Of a DNA stretch of 64,000 nucleotides, positions 23,897-36,000 are shown piece by piece (position 1 is the first letter of the stretch; each line of letters starts with the position of its first letter). The notes beneath the pieces are model-generated. The model saw only the letters and a list, made by a program, of their open reading frames with translations. It made no database searches and was not told where the DNA came from. The translations under genes and the position numbers were made by a program. The stretch lies in assembly GCA_019059635.1 (NCBI GenBank), contig JAGVRJ010000013.1:620001-684000 (forward strand), written 5' to 3'. This DNA is from Proales similis (taxonomy: Eukaryota > Rotifera > Eurotatoria > Ploima > Proalidae).

Positions 23897-24683
23897 ATGG
23901 ATCCGCTGGTCAGACAGATCGAGGTCTTTGTTCGCAATCCCAAGAATCGGCCGCTTTTACTTTTAATTAAAGGAGTCCGAAATGGCATCGTGTAAAATTC
24001 AATCATTCGCTCGCTTGCTCAGTTTGATATCTAATTTGGATCTAATCAAGTTACGGATGCAAAATCCGCTTTCCACATGCGCTCGTCATGACATTTCTGT
24101 TCAAATCTGGAACGTAAGTACCTCTAGCGTAAATAAAGCGCTGAACAGACCGAGTGAGCACAAACGAGATAAAGATTAAGAGAGAAGCTGATGGCAATTC
24201 TGATGGCCACTTATACCCATTCGACGAATTTGGCGCGCCTTGTTGTCGTTTACAAGGTCGGCAAAATGATCCTGGGCAGTCTTCTAGGTTCAACCAGGCC
24301 GTTGCATGTAATAATGGCCGCGTTCGCAGCAGGATATGTAGTGTTTGGTGAACGAAACAGCGTCAACGAACAAGTAGGCTTTTCGACTCTGTGATAAATG
24401 AGAATTGAGGGCGATACGATTGATGGTTGCCTAGGTGAACATGTATCTTCTATCGCGGATATTGTTCGGCCTTGCCAGGCTAGCCAAAGAGAAAGGTGTC
24501 ATTCCAAAGAGCCGCACTTCCACTTTCCCGTGGTTCGCCGCAGTCGTCTGGGGCATTGTACTTTGGCTGTTTGAATACTATCCGCACACACTGCAGCCAT
24601 CGCTTCGATCATCCATGACGTATCTCTACCATGACTCGGAGAAGTGGACTGGCCTCAAAGATTTTCTCGTTTACAACAAGTAA
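23897..24683 (+). CDS. PXMP4: Peroxisomal membrane protein 4 (PMP24)
   Basis: Integral peroxisomal membrane protein of the Tim17/PMP24 family. Exons 23897-23991, 24051-24113, 24181-24373 and 24435-24683 give 199 residues (human 212). Conserved blocks are LIKGVRNGIVYG, KIRFPHALVMTFLF, LMAILMATYTHSTNLARLV, ERNSVNEQVNMYLLSRIL and TLQPSLRSSMTYLYHDS. The C-terminus, DFLVYNK, matches the vertebrate family almost exactly. The gene lies 215 bp after the orphan membrane protein on the same strand. Its stop is 84 bp from the facing CDIN1 stop. Confidence 0.95.
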
Positions 24684-24766
24684 AATGCGTTTATTTTAAG
24701 CAATACAATTAGACACAGAGAAAAGATAAATGCGACGACGTTGTGCCAATACTTATGTGATTATTC

Positions 24767-25747
24767 TCAATTGTGCTGATAAGCATCTAAAAGCAATTGG
24801 GTGTCGATTTTTTCAAATTTTACGGGAAATTCACTTAAAACACTCAGACAGCTATTGTCTTCAATCTGATTTTTCGCTTTGCTCATCGTCGAGTTTTGAA
24901 TTTCTTTTACAAAACCGAAATAATAAATCACAAGACCTGATCCGAACCGATTGAGATAATATTTATACTGAGCCTCGTAGTAGTCGTAGTGTGACTGTTC
25001 GTCGCCAAATGTCGCTTTGCTGTCCACCCAGTTTATGCACACCTGCTTGTCCGGCAGGTAAATGGGCGTCTCGAGCTTAAAGTCGGGCGTCTTGTCGTAG
25101 CCGCGCTCCCGCATCTCTTCTTCGCTTATAAACGAAATTCCATTCTGAGTCAAGGTGTTGGCGAGCAGAATCTCGTGCTCAATGCCGACCAGATTGCGAA
25201 CAAGATCAATGGTTGGTCCGTAGTCGTCATCTGTCATACAGCACTCGAACACTTCACAAGCCAGCCGGCCATCTTTTATCAAATGAGTTTCTTTCAGTAA
25301 GCTGCTGATTGAAATCTTTGATTCATCACCATTCGCTGGGCCGAGATCAAGAGCGTCAAGCTTGCTCAAACCTTCTAGGACAAGACGAGCAACTAGCACC
25401 GGAGAGATGCCCAACTCGACGGCCATTTCTCTAATTATTCCCGACGAGACGTTCGGATCGCACTCTCTTTCTCGGTATTTCAGGGCCAGCTGAACGGCGT
25501 TTTCTTTAAGCTTGCGCCAATTCAAGCTGTCACAGTGGCCATTTGACTTGAACATCTGACGGCGGCGAAGGTTGCAGCAAATGCTTGTGAACGCTGACTG
25601 CGTCAGAGTTGCATGATTGTCAGTGAGCAAAGCCACATGGGCCTGAGCCATTTCGAACACAAGAGTCCTCTCTGCGTCCGAGTTTCTTTTCAGAAGATCT
25701 ACCAGACTCTCGTAGACTCTTCTCTCTAGGATACAGCCACCCGCCAT
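24767..25747 (-). CDS. CDIN1: CDAN1-interacting nuclease 1 (C15orf41)
   Basis: Predicted PD-(D/E)XK nuclease that binds codanin-1; defects in the human gene cause congenital dyserythropoietic anaemia. Intronless, 326 residues, starting at MAGGCILERRVYESL. The C-terminal half carries the nuclease core: GIEHEILLANTL, the acidic DKTPDF strand, and WVDSKATFGDEQSHYDYY with the catalytic (D/E)-x-K arrangement. It ends with RFGSGLVIYYFGF. The N-terminal half is helical and diverged but holds SPVLVARLVLEGL, as in the human protein. It is longer than human (281 residues), mostly at both ends. THOC3 and HTRA2 follow upstream on the same strand. Confidence 0.93.
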   Translation of the reverse strand: MAGGCILERRVYESLVDLLKRNSDAERTLVFEMAQAHVALLTDNHATLTQSAFTSICCNLRRRQMFKSNGHCDSLNWRKLKENAVQLALKYRERECDPNVSSGIIREMAVELGISPVLVARLVLEGLSKLDALDLGPANGDESKISISSLLKETHLIKDGRLACEVFECCMTDDDYGPTIDLVRNLVGIEHEILLANTLTQNGISFISEEEMRERGYDKTPDFKLETPIYLPDKQVCINWVDSKATFGDEQSHYDYYEAQYKYYLNRFGSGLVIYYFGFVKEIQNSTMSKAKNQIEDNSCLSVLSEFPVKFEKIDTQLLLDAYQHN

Positions 25748-25968
25748 CTAAGCCGGAAGTTGGGGTTTGAGGCAGTTTAGATCATGGCCATTTAGTGCGG
25801 AGAGGCTTGTCGCATGTTACGGTTAGCAACTTCCGTAATTCCGTTCAGTTGAGTAATTCAGCTGCGGCTGAAAAGTGCTTTCATTTGATTAGTCAGGAAT
25901 TGCCGATACTTTATGCTTTATTGTCAAATTTAAGAAACGTGAGAAAAATTCAATTGAGAAACTGGTGA

Positions 25969-27102
25969 TTAATTCGTCGACCAGAGTTTGACTGTTCCCG
26001 TGTCCCGTTCGGCCGAATTGTCATCGCAGGCGAAGGCCAATACATACGACTTGGGATGCCAAGCCACGGTAAATGTGCTCGTGTCGCATTTAATGCTGGT
26101 CACTTGTTCGCCCGTTTCAACATGAGCCACGTCGATGAAATTATCTTCTGAAGCGCTAGCCAGCATTTGTGAATCATAACTGAAGCTTAAGGTGGCCACT
26201 GGCGACCCGAGCCGGGAGAAAGTTCGTAAACAGCTTAAAGTGTTAACGTCCCAGAGAGAGGCGAGCGCATCAGCCGAGCCAGTGGCGAAGTACTTTCCGG
26301 ACGGATCGAACTCAAAGCAAATCGAGTTGGCTAAATGTGCCTCTAAATTGTGCACCTCGATCAGATCGGGATAGCTTAGGATCAAGACGGTGCCCATGCC
26401 CGTCGTGATAAAGAATAAATCTCCTTCCTTGTTCCAAGAAATTTCATTCACCTCAAATTTGAACTGTCTCTCGCTCGTAAATCTAATTCCAATCTCGTTC
26501 ACTCATTCAGCAATACTCGATCTAATTCTAGAACAATCTGACTAACCTGTAATTTCGCATATCAACAAACGAGATCAGGTCGTCTTTGTTTCCCACTGCG
26601 ATGCACTTGCCGTCTGGAGACCAGCAAATGTTTATATTCTCGCCTTGAGGTTAGTCGTCAATGGTCCGGCGTTGAATTTTAGCCTTAAGGCTCCCCACCT
26701 GGAGTATCAATCGTCTTGACCGACTTGGCTGCCCGGCAATCGTACAACCGAACACTTTTATCTCCGCTGGCCGTGGCCACCAAATCCGGATGTGTAGGAT
26801 GCCATTTGAGCTGATCGACCGAGTCAGTGTGGCCTTTGTACGTGCTGTCTTTTGACTAAGAAGCCGAGTTAGGCAAGGTAAGATCTCCACAAATGACAAC
26901 CATTGTTTACCAGTTTTTCTTTGTCGAAGGAAAAGATAACAACCGTCTTGTCAAGCGAGCCAGAAGCCAGCCGCCGCCCATCACAGTTCCAGTCCACCGA
27001 CTGTACTTTCGAACTGTGCCCGTTGTAGGTTTTAACGCTCGAGTGCCTGGCTGCCTGTTGTAAGGCAATCAAGCGGTTTAAACTTGAAGCTGAATGTTTC
27101 AT
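25969..27102 (-). CDS. THOC3: THO complex subunit 3, WD40 protein
   Basis: Nuclear mRNA-export factor (TREX/THO complex). Exons from the start are 27102-26911, 26855-26699, 26643-26547 and 26473-25969, giving 316 residues. WD repeats are clear: GHSSKVQSVDWNCDGRRLAS, GHTDSVDQLKWHPTHPDL, the ENINICWSPDGKCIAVGNKDD repeat, FKFEVNEISWNKEGD, and TGSADALASLWDV. The line MLASASEDNFIDVAHVETG and the end AFACDDNS...GTVKLWS follow human THOC3 closely. Length matches the family (human 351, with a longer N-terminus). A TTTATT at 25917 is the likely minus-strand polyadenylation signal. Confidence 0.96.
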
Positions 27103-27304
27103 ATTTGAAACTAGTTCTCTTCTCTTTTTTTATTCTCTTGCTGAGACATAATCGCTCTTCCTGTACTCAACGCTCAGTCCCTTGCGTTCTTAGCTTGTCA
27201 TTGTTAAATTACAGGGGCTTTGAAGATAGACAGCTTATGGCGTTGGTGATTTTTTTTATTTGAATAAAACTGATTTAAGAAAAAAGAAGGGAATAAGGGT
27301 AATT

Positions 27305-28671
27305 CTATCCCAGCCGTTCATCGGCGGCCACATTTAAAATAAGGCGTTGACTTGAACGAATAACCACGATCTGTAACTTTTTTGACTTTTCCAATGCCTC
27401 GAACAGGTCGTTGTTTCGATTTATTGGCGCGCCGTTCGCTTCAATTATAAGATCGCCGCGTCTCAACTGTGCCCTTTAAAGTAAAGAAAGCCAATTTGAC
27501 TCGAATTTGCTGGAAAAAGAAGCTTGCAAGGCAATATTTACTTGTCAGCCGGCGAGCCGGGCGCAACTTCGACGACCAAACATCCAAACGAGAAATTTTC
27601 CGGAATGCGAATGTCAGACTGCGGCTGCTGGTTGAAGATGCTTTTGATTTCTGGTGTTAGACTTATCATTTTCATGCCGAGATATAGTTTCTTCGACGCT
27701 GCTTGTTTGTCTCTCATCAGCTGCTGAACATATTTGGAAGGAATGGCGAAAGAGATGCCAGGCGTGGCAGTCATCGCGTTTATACCAATCACCTCTCCAT
27801 CTAAGTTGACCAGCGGTCCACCAGAGTTACCATGCTACGAGCGTCACTTAGACTCGCCGACTCTACGAGTTTGATTGGCAAAAAATAACGACCATTACCG
27901 TTACGATTGTGTCTGTTTGAATGTAGACGAGGCCATTGGCGAGTCCAAGTTCAGTTCCGTCGCGCTTGGGATTGCTGACTACACCAGAGGTGACCGTGTT
28001 GTTCAAAGTCAGGGGACTGCCGAGTGCAATCACGAACTCGCCCGTTCTTATTTGATCGGATTGGCCGAGTTTGACGGGAACCAGACCGGACTAGATGATC
28101 ACGATTTAAACCTAACGCTTTCTAAACGCAAAGGCACGCTCCATACCATTTTGATTTGCAATATTGCCAGATCTGCCGAGCGGTCGATTTTTACCACTTT
28201 TCCGATGGCTGTTCGACCATCATTGAGTTTGATGTTCACTTGGAGGAGTTGGTCTTGAATCACATGCGCATTTGTCACAACAAGTCCATCCTCGCTGATG
28301 ATGAAACCAGAGCCGTTGGCGATCGGAGCCAGTCCGAACGGAGTGCTTTGTCTGGTCTCTATTTGAACGATCGACGGCAAGACTCTCTCGACCACTTGAG
28401 CGATAAAGTTGAACCGTTCACGTGGACTTTTTTCGACTGGCTTTTCACTGTCACTGCTTTCTGCTGCCTTGAGCAAAAAGGGAGCGGCCAGAAGACAGGC
28501 CAGCTGAACCTTGCTACCTCTCAGGGCTTTTTGATTATTTTTTGACTCTGATTGCTCTTCATTTGTGTTGTTCGGCTTGAATCTCGGACAGAAGGAAGCG
28601 GAATATTTCGGGACGAGGGTTAGTCTCAGCGAGATTGACCGCCCTGAGATTCTTGACAGAAATCCAATCAT
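27305..28671 (-). CDS. HTRA2: Mitochondrial serine protease HTRA2-type
   Basis: Trypsin-like quality-control protease of the mitochondrial intermembrane space. Exons are 28671-28147, 28090-27905, 27834-27542 and 27473-27305, giving 390 residues. An Arg/Ser-rich presequence is followed by a hydrophobic anchor (VQLACLLAAPFLL). The catalytic triad is complete: His in TNAHVIQ, Asp in DRSADLAIL, Ser in HGNSGGPLV (the junction of exons 2 and 3 rebuilds QTDTIHGNSGG). A single PDZ domain follows, with GCLVVEVAPGSPADK and LRRGDLIIEANG. Architecture and length match HTRA2 rather than the secreted HTRA1/3/4, which carry IGFBP domains. The segment after the anchor begins AAESSDSE and shows no classic Ala-Val-Pro-type IAP-binding motif. 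Confidence 0.92.
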
Positions 28672-29473
28672 TCGTTTGAAAAATTTATGTAAAAATTGCT
28701 GCCTTAATGAAATACTTGAAAGAAGAGTTTAATCGACAGCATATTTGTCTTTTCAGATGCTCTCTTCAGAATTCATAAGCACTACAGTCGTTTATCTCGT
28801 TCATACTCATCTGATTCAGTTCTGCTGTGACACACCGTCGATTCAGTTTAGTTGAATAGTTATTTGGAATAAAATTTTGAATTTTGAATCGACCTGCCTT
28901 GGCTATTCGTTCGAACCCAACAATAAATGCGACCAATGTGACCTGAGATTGATCTGACTGATCGGGCAGAATTTCTATTCTGCTCGCGAGCTTTTATTGT
29001 TATCAGTGAATACAGGAAATAAAAACATAAAATCTGCTCGTTTGTACAGTGGCCGTCAAGTCTACGAGATGCGCAGACTTGAAGAGCTGAAGCGACGCGT
29101 TTGCTTGCGAAGTTCTTTCCTCAGCTCGATGTACTCTTCTTTGGAGTATTTTCGATTGCAGGTATGAACCTTCAAGACAATATCGAGTTAGATTAAGTTA
29201 GAAAAGTTGAAACGTTAAGAGCTAATAATAAAGTCAGTCAATTCTAGTGTGCTCTAACAGACAGTGCAGTGATTAGGAAATTCGAACAGAAAATGATCAA
29301 GTGAGCAAAAGGTGGGCGAAGTGCAGGGTCACAACTAATCACAAAGAAGCAGAGGTTTCGATTACTTGGCCCTGAGAAAGTCTTCTTTTCACCAGATGAA
29401 ACGGCTCGAACATGCTCACGAAATTCTGGGAATTGCCTAACGAATAGGACCGTTGCTGTCTGGCTTCTTTAGA
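28672..29473. other. Unresolved region with coding-like fragments
   Basis: Between HTRA2 and the CNBD2-like gene. On the minus strand an acceptor near 29172 leads to an open stretch reading CNRKYSKEEYIELRKEL and ending with a stop at about 29077. On the plus strand, an open stretch reading DYLALRKSSFHQMKRLEHAH ends at about 29446. Either could be an exon of a small gene; I cannot build a complete model or assign a family. Confidence 0.35.
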
Positions 29474-31952
29474 TTACAATATTAGACGATTCTCATCATG
29501 TTTTGAGCGAGCGCAAAATATCGGTTGCGCACTTTTTTCTTGCCATGAAGCCTTGGCAGGAAGTGAGGGCCTAGACGCGACCAAGTCAAAGTGTTCACTC
29601 AACTCATCGTAAAGTGCTGGGCCTATTTCGTTAGTTTCAATGTAGCTGAGAATTTGAGCTAGCAAGGCGCTCTGAAAACCGGCCATGTCCTCAGACGACC
29701 TATGCGCGATGGATTGGAAGAAAAATTAAAAGACTTTGTGGTAAAGTGATACCTGGGCTGTTGGCTCGGACTCGGAGAAGAAAGGTCGCTGCTCGCTCCA
29801 TCCATGTCAAGCTCTGAGCTGCTGTCAGACTTTATGTTAAATTGGGTTGATTCGTAGAGAGCGCTCAGATTGAGCCGCCTCCTTGTTCGAGCATTCACGT
29901 TTTCATCGCGTCTCTCTTCGAATTTCTTGTCAAACTCTACGTCTGGCCGATTGAGACGAACCAGAAACGGTTTACTGCATCCTGTTTCAATGTGCCATTG
30001 TCTAATTCGTTTTTCCAGACGATCGAGTTCATAGTTTTCCGAACAATTCGCCAATCTGATTGATCTCGACTGATGACTACTAGTCTTCGAACGCTTGTTT
30101 AAATTGGTTCCATTTAAGACGCCCTGAGTAGCTGATGATGGTTTTCTTTCTTCTTTGAAGCGAATTGTGGACACGGTTGTCGGACGAAGGCTCTTGTACG
30201 GCGGAGGTTTGTCGCTAATTATCTCGTCTAGAATGAGCGCCGGTTTCTTGCAATTTTCATGCTGCTTTTGAATCGCTTTGAACAGTTGAATTGTCGGACT
30301 CATTCTGAGCCGTTCGTTGCGCATTATAACTTTGAGATAGACATTCTCCTTCATCTTTTTCACACAGTTCGGGTTTCGCTTTTGGATCAGTCTCTCGTAG
30401 CTGCGCTTGAACATGTAATAAACGTCGGTGTCTTGCAGTGATTGCGCCGTGAGCATATAAGACGGAAGAGACAAGACCATCTCGCACATTCCGACCACCT
30501 CGCCCGACCCGAGCAAGCCGAGATTGAAGTTTTTAAAGCGCATTTTTCGCTCGGCCTCGGCAAACGTCTGATAGCGGCGGTTGAGATTTAGATTCGGGTT
30601 GGCCACTGGTCCTGCTCCGTCAGGCGCTTCTTCTCTGCAATTTTCTCGTTATTTTGTCATCTTCAATGTCAAGTTGAACTGAGATTATCTCACTTGGAAC
30701 TGCTTGATTGAGTCCAAATGGAATGGGTTCCGTATTGTGATTTGTGCATGAAAGGATTGATTGTCGTCTGAACTAGGCCACTTGAGGCAAGCGGAGTCAA
30801 ACACTTGAGAATCAGTTCGATGAGTGTTGAGAGAATTCACCTGATGATGAAATACATCTTCTCGCACTCGTCGCCTTGTCGACAAAGAATCGAGCCAGAC
30901 GGAAGAACCTCGCGCTCTAAGCACAAGCTCAGCAGTTTCTTGGCCTTCGGGCTCATATCAGTGAAAAATGTCGAACTTTCAATAAAGTCTATTTTCTCGG
31001 CCATTCTGCGCAACGTGGGCGCTTGCAGCGACCTGAATTGGTTTCAAAAACAACTAAGACAATTACACTTCGAACTGCTAAAAAATCTGAAAGAAAACCT
31101 CGAGTAAAGTTCGCGATCAACTACCATCAAGTCAGTTCTTTCGTCAGCAATAATGCTTGCAGTGCGAGCACATTCGCTTATAAGGGCCACCTCGCCAAAC
31201 CCCTCACCGGCCCCTTAAGTGTGCAACAAGTGCTTTGTGATTGAAGCTATTCGGGCTATCGCCATCAAAATTACCTAAGGATGTGACAAAGCTGCCCAGA
31301 CGTTCTCGAATTTGAAGACCTTGGGACTCGTTCTCACTCTGAGACTGGCTACAAATTGCTTCCTCTTCTTCGGCCTCAAGTGCGCTGTCTTCATTCATGT
31401 CGTGGTTTATATAAATGGACACTTTGCCGCGAAGATTAATATAAAAACTATTCGGACAAATGATGAGAAGCAAAATGGCTGAGATGAGGTCAGCGGTGCG
31501 TTACCAGTGTCCGGTATCTCCTTGTTTAATAATCAGCTCGTCTTTTTCCTTAGTTTCGAATCGACAATTTTTTACAATGTCGATGACCACCTCTTGAAAA
31601 GCAAAATGAGACCAGAGTGGCATTTATCTTAAGTCTTTGACAAACCTGGATCTACGTCGCCAAAAACAGCCGCCTTCTTTTGAAACAGGCTTATGAACCA
31701 GTCGGATATGGATTTTATTTGAGTCGGATGGCGCTCTATGGGCGGCCGTGAAATTATTGAAATAATGCTCTGGTAGAGTGAAGACATTCTAAAGTGAAAG
31801 ATTAAGCGCGTGAAGAGATTTCTGTTTGAGATTACAGAGAAAAGTAAAAATGAAATGCTCATTTGTTGAATGAGGCCGCAGAATGGCAGCAGAGAGTAAG
31901 AACGAAGGCCAGGGGATTTGAAATTTGGCGTTTCTTCAACAAGCGAAAACAA
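29474..31952 (-). CDS. Cyclic-nucleotide-binding domain protein, CNBD2-like
   Basis: Multi-exon protein with two cyclic-nucleotide-binding folds, similar in layout to CNBD2, a testis protein in mammals. In transcription order: a helical N-terminal part with RPPIERHPTQIKSISDWF (about 31740), then the first CNB domain. That domain has ELIIKQGDTG, YINLRGKVSIYI, an acidic insert, and the phosphate-binding cassette FGEVALISECARTAS (31155-31200). The second CNB domain begins at GSILCRQGDECEKMYFI (about 30870) and continues with GLLGSGEVVGMCEMVL. A long basic C-terminal part follows. The last exon reads MAGFQSALLAQILSYIE and ends at 29474. Introns are short. The 5' end is unsettled: no ATG starts the first open stretch, so an upstream exon near 32010 is possible. 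Confidence 0.7.
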
Positions 31953-33099
31953 GTCTTTTGTTTAAGCTCAACTCGATGTCAACAGACCGTCAAGCAGCGA
32001 AAACATTCTCGATCAGAGTCACTCATTGAAAAATAGAACAAAAATATAATCCATTCTCAATCAAGAGCCTCTTTATTATATAACCGTGATTGTAAAGCAG
32101 CCGATTGGAGAAAAGTCCGAAAGTGTTGGCTTCCAAGCGATCAAGTCCTTTAAACGGCTTGTTGCTATACAATAAAGGCGTTGCTAGCCGACAATTCATT
32201 CGATTTGCATTGCATTTGCGCTCAGAACTCGCATTACAAGTCATGCATTTTGATCCGCTTTGCTAGGCGCACCCAAGCATTTGCTCGTGCGCCCGACCGT
32301 CATCATCTAACTTCATTCAAACGTCAAAAAGTGAAAATCAAAAGTCACCAAGCCAAACTCTCATTTTTGACGGAATCGCCTCGAGCAAATAAGTTCCTTC
32401 CGCTTTTATTTCATCAGTTAAACATTCATATTTGCGAAGCTTTTGATAAAACAGACGAATTCTTCGGTGAACCAAATATTTTTCTTAGCGGAATAAAGAC
32501 CAATTTTTATCGCCAAATCGGCTGAATAAAAGGCGCTGAAGTGAATTTTTCGAGTTTCAAGTCAATGTTTGAATGCAATTGCGCATCGGACAAATCGCGG
32601 GTCGCTGTGTTGATTTATTTATTGAGTACACGGCGGCAGACAAGCGGCTGCAAAAAAAGCTTCAGTGCAATGCTCGGCCGTGTAGAAATACGACGGGGGG
32701 GGGGGGAGGCGGGAGGGAGGGAGCGCGCATACATACGAGGCGAGTGTTATGAGCCGGCTTCTAGATAGAGCTATAATACGCGCAGACACTCACACATACA
32801 CACATAGGCAATGCATACGATCGAGAGAGCGAGCGAGCTAGTTCGTGCGCGCATATAATGCTGCGGCGGCCGAGCCAAGTACAAATGATAATCACGAGAG
32901 GAATATCCTAATCTAATTACAATCGTGATTGCTATTACTAGAGATGCGCGCATTTGAAACGCTCAGACTTTCAACTGACCTCATCTATCCATTGATCTGA
33001 TTTCTCCCTATCTTTTTCTCTCGTTCCAGATACAGTGCGTGTCTGTGTTCGCAATTGAATAAAAACCAGTAGAAAGCACAAGCAGCACATCTTTGGATA
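31953..33099. promoter_or_regulatory. Long divergent spacer upstream of ANKHD1
   Basis: About 1.1 kb between the CNBD2-like gene and ANKHD1. It holds a run of 12 G at 32695-32706 followed by several GGG groups to about 32723, short CA-rich and GAGCGAGC runs (32780-32850), and no convincing coding sequence. It probably contains the ANKHD1 promoter and 5' UTR. Confidence 0.5.
32695..32723 (+). repeat. G-tract, potential G-quadruplex
   Basis: Twelve consecutive G are followed by GG, GGG, GGG and GGG groups separated by one base. That is enough G-runs for a quadruplex about 380 bases before the ANKHD1 start codon. Confidence 0.6.
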
Positions 33100-36000
33100 A
33101 TGGATACCGATGCCAATGCCGACCAGCATTCGGCCGAAGGCGCCGTGGCCAACGACACCAAACCCAGCAAGCGACGTACGAAACGTAGCTCTGGCAGCAA
33201 GAAACTAAACTCCCTCAAGCAGTTCAACGAGTTATTGGAGACGGCCGCTAAAGCCTCCATTCTCAGCTCGTCACTCAAGAATTACAAGGCCGATGCCACT
33301 CGTATTAAAGCCCTCAACGAACACAACGAGCCGCTCAGTGAAGAAGAAGCGGACGAAGAGGATGAGGAGGGCGAAGAAGAGGAGTTGTCCGAAGTAAAAA
33401 ATTTCTTTCCCAATCTTATTCCTTGCTCGGTCTGATGTTGGCTTCGATTTCAAGATCGAGTCGTTTGTGTTCGAGGATAAAGACGCCGCTCCGTCTTCGG
33501 ACGACGCAACTGCATTAAATATCGACGATGAAACTCGACTTAAGCTCGAGACATTGCTGTCTAACGCAGGTAAGTCACCTGTCTGGCTCTCATTCGTCAT
33601 GATTTCACAACGAGCACGCTTTGAAAGGAATCGACTCAATCTCCAGTGACCTCTTAAAAGATCCTCAGATAATGCAAACGCTAACGTCCACATATGTACG
33701 CACACTAAACGAAGTGGTGGCGCGCACCAAACGTAGCGGCCAGGAGGCCGAGAGGAGCGTGACATCAACGTTCGAAGAGCTGATATTTGCCACGGCGGCG
33801 GTAGCTGCGGCAGCAGCTTCTTCCGATCGAAGCGCGCGTGGCTTTAAAAACAAAGAGCAACAGACTAGGAAAGAGGAAGATCAGGAGGCTGCTGGCGAAC
33901 CTAGCGACGATGAAGAGTTAGGCTCGTGCGCAGCAAATTCAAACTCCCAGTACGATATAAAAAAGATAATCTCCTACTACTACCAGAACGCACCATCGCA
34001 ATGCGACCAAGTAGAGTATGAAGAGCGAGGCGACGGCTTCGAGGGTGAAGAGCTGGACGATGAAGAAGAAGACGAAGAGGAAGAACAGGATGAGGATGAC
34101 GATGACGACGATGAGGACGAGGAAGAAGAGGACGAAGAGGCGAGCAAGAACGCTCTCTTCTTATTTTCTCTCAGCGATAAGCTCGACAAGTTGGAAAAAT
34201 TGAACAACTGCAATGAGCTAGGTGGCGCTGGCAGTGGTGAAGCGTCCAAGCAAGAGATTCAGAAAGCGGAAAACGGTCAACTCTTGTCCAAGCTGATGGA
34301 GCATCGCAATGAAGACCTGGACAGCGGCAAGAAGCTGGCGGTCGGAAAGAGTCTTATTGAGCTGCTTGGCGAAAACGCCGATTCTGTACTCGGCCTGGCC
34401 TGTGCTAGCGGATACATTGAGCTGGTCACTATGCTGTTGGCAATGCATGCAAATGTGGAAGACAAAGGTGACAAGAACGAGTGCACTCCGCTGATGGAGG
34501 CTTGTGCCAACGGCCATCTGAAAATTGTTCAGCTGCTATTGAAGCATGGCGCCCAAGTGAACGCTCAGTCGGCATGCGGCAACACTCCGCTGCATTACGC
34601 GGTGCAAAACAATCACGTTCACGTGGTGAAAGAGCTACTCTCGTCGTCTAGTAACGTGATTAAGCTCGAGGTGGCCAACGAGAACGGCCACACTCCTCTG
34701 ATGGAAGCAGCCTCGGCCGGTCATGTGCAATGCGCCAAGCTCTTGTCTGAGGCAGGCGCCAATGTCAACACCTACTCAAACGAGTTCAAGGAGACGGCGC
34801 TCACTTTGGCCGCTTACAAAGGCCACGTTGGAATGGTTGAATACCTACTGAGCTGTGGTGCCGATCATGATCATAAAACGGACGAGATGCACACCGCCCT
34901 GATGGAGGCCTGCATGGACGGTCACGTTCAAGTTGCTCGAGTTTTAATCGAGCACGGAGCTAGCGTGCACATGCCGGCAGACAGCTTTGAGTCGCCGCTC
35001 ACACTGGCGGCGTGCGGTGGCCACGTCGAGCTCGCCAATCTTCTCATCGAGCATCACGCCGACTTGGAAGAGCGAAACGACGAGGGCTACACGCCTCTTA
35101 TGGAAGCGGCTCGAGAAGGCCACGAAGAGATAGTTGCCTTGCTCTTGTTCCACGGTGCTCAAATAAATGCGATCACCGAAGAGACGCAAGAAACTGCGCT
35201 CTCTCTGGCTTGCTGCGGCGGCTGCTACGAAGTGGCCAAGTTTCTCTTACAAGCGGGCGCCGATCCCAATCTGGGCGCCCACTCCACTCCGCTGATGGAA
35301 GCTGCTCAAGAAGGCCACATTGAGCTTGTTCAACTGCTCTTGAACGCAGGCGCCGAAGTGAACCGCTTTTCGAGCACCACAGCTAGCGGATCAAGTGGAA
35401 ACAACACAGCCGCCAGCTCCGAGTCAGCATTGACGCTGGCGGCTGAGAACGGTCATACCGATGTGGTCGATTTGCTGGTGAAGGCCGGTGCTAAGATAGA
35501 CGAGCCTGATCCTCATTGTGGCATGAGCGCTCTTCACAAGGCAGCTCGCGCTGGTCAACTTTGCACCATCCAATATCTCCTCAATTCAATGCAAGTGGAC
35601 GTGGACCGTTTGAGTTTCAACAACGAGTGCACACCGCTCTCACTAGCATGTCAAAACGGTCATTTGAAGGTTGTAGAGCTGCTGCTAGCCCATGGAGCCA
35701 ATCCGCTTCAAGAGCTGAGCGACAATTCCAATTGCCTGATAGAAGCGGCCAAAGGAGGGCATACCAAAGTGGTCGAGCTTCTCATTGACTGGAACTATGC
35801 CCTGAGCAACATGGAGCCGCCACAACAGCAGCAGCAGCAGCCGACACGAGCATCGCAGCCTGTTGAGTCACCGCAGTCCACGGCAGTAGGCGAACTCGAC
35901 TCGGCCAAGGGCCTTTCAGTGAGTGCGTTGGCTCGCCTGGACGCTACATCTGATCTGGGCCTCGAGAACTTGGTGAACGTGTTGCACCACTACGCATTCG

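Noticed and set aside
34060-34150. Acidic codon run as a possible microsatellite or assembly artefact
   Set aside because: It mixes GAA, GAG, GAC and GAT codons and stays in frame; acidic tracts occur elsewhere in this protein, so it reads as coding sequence.
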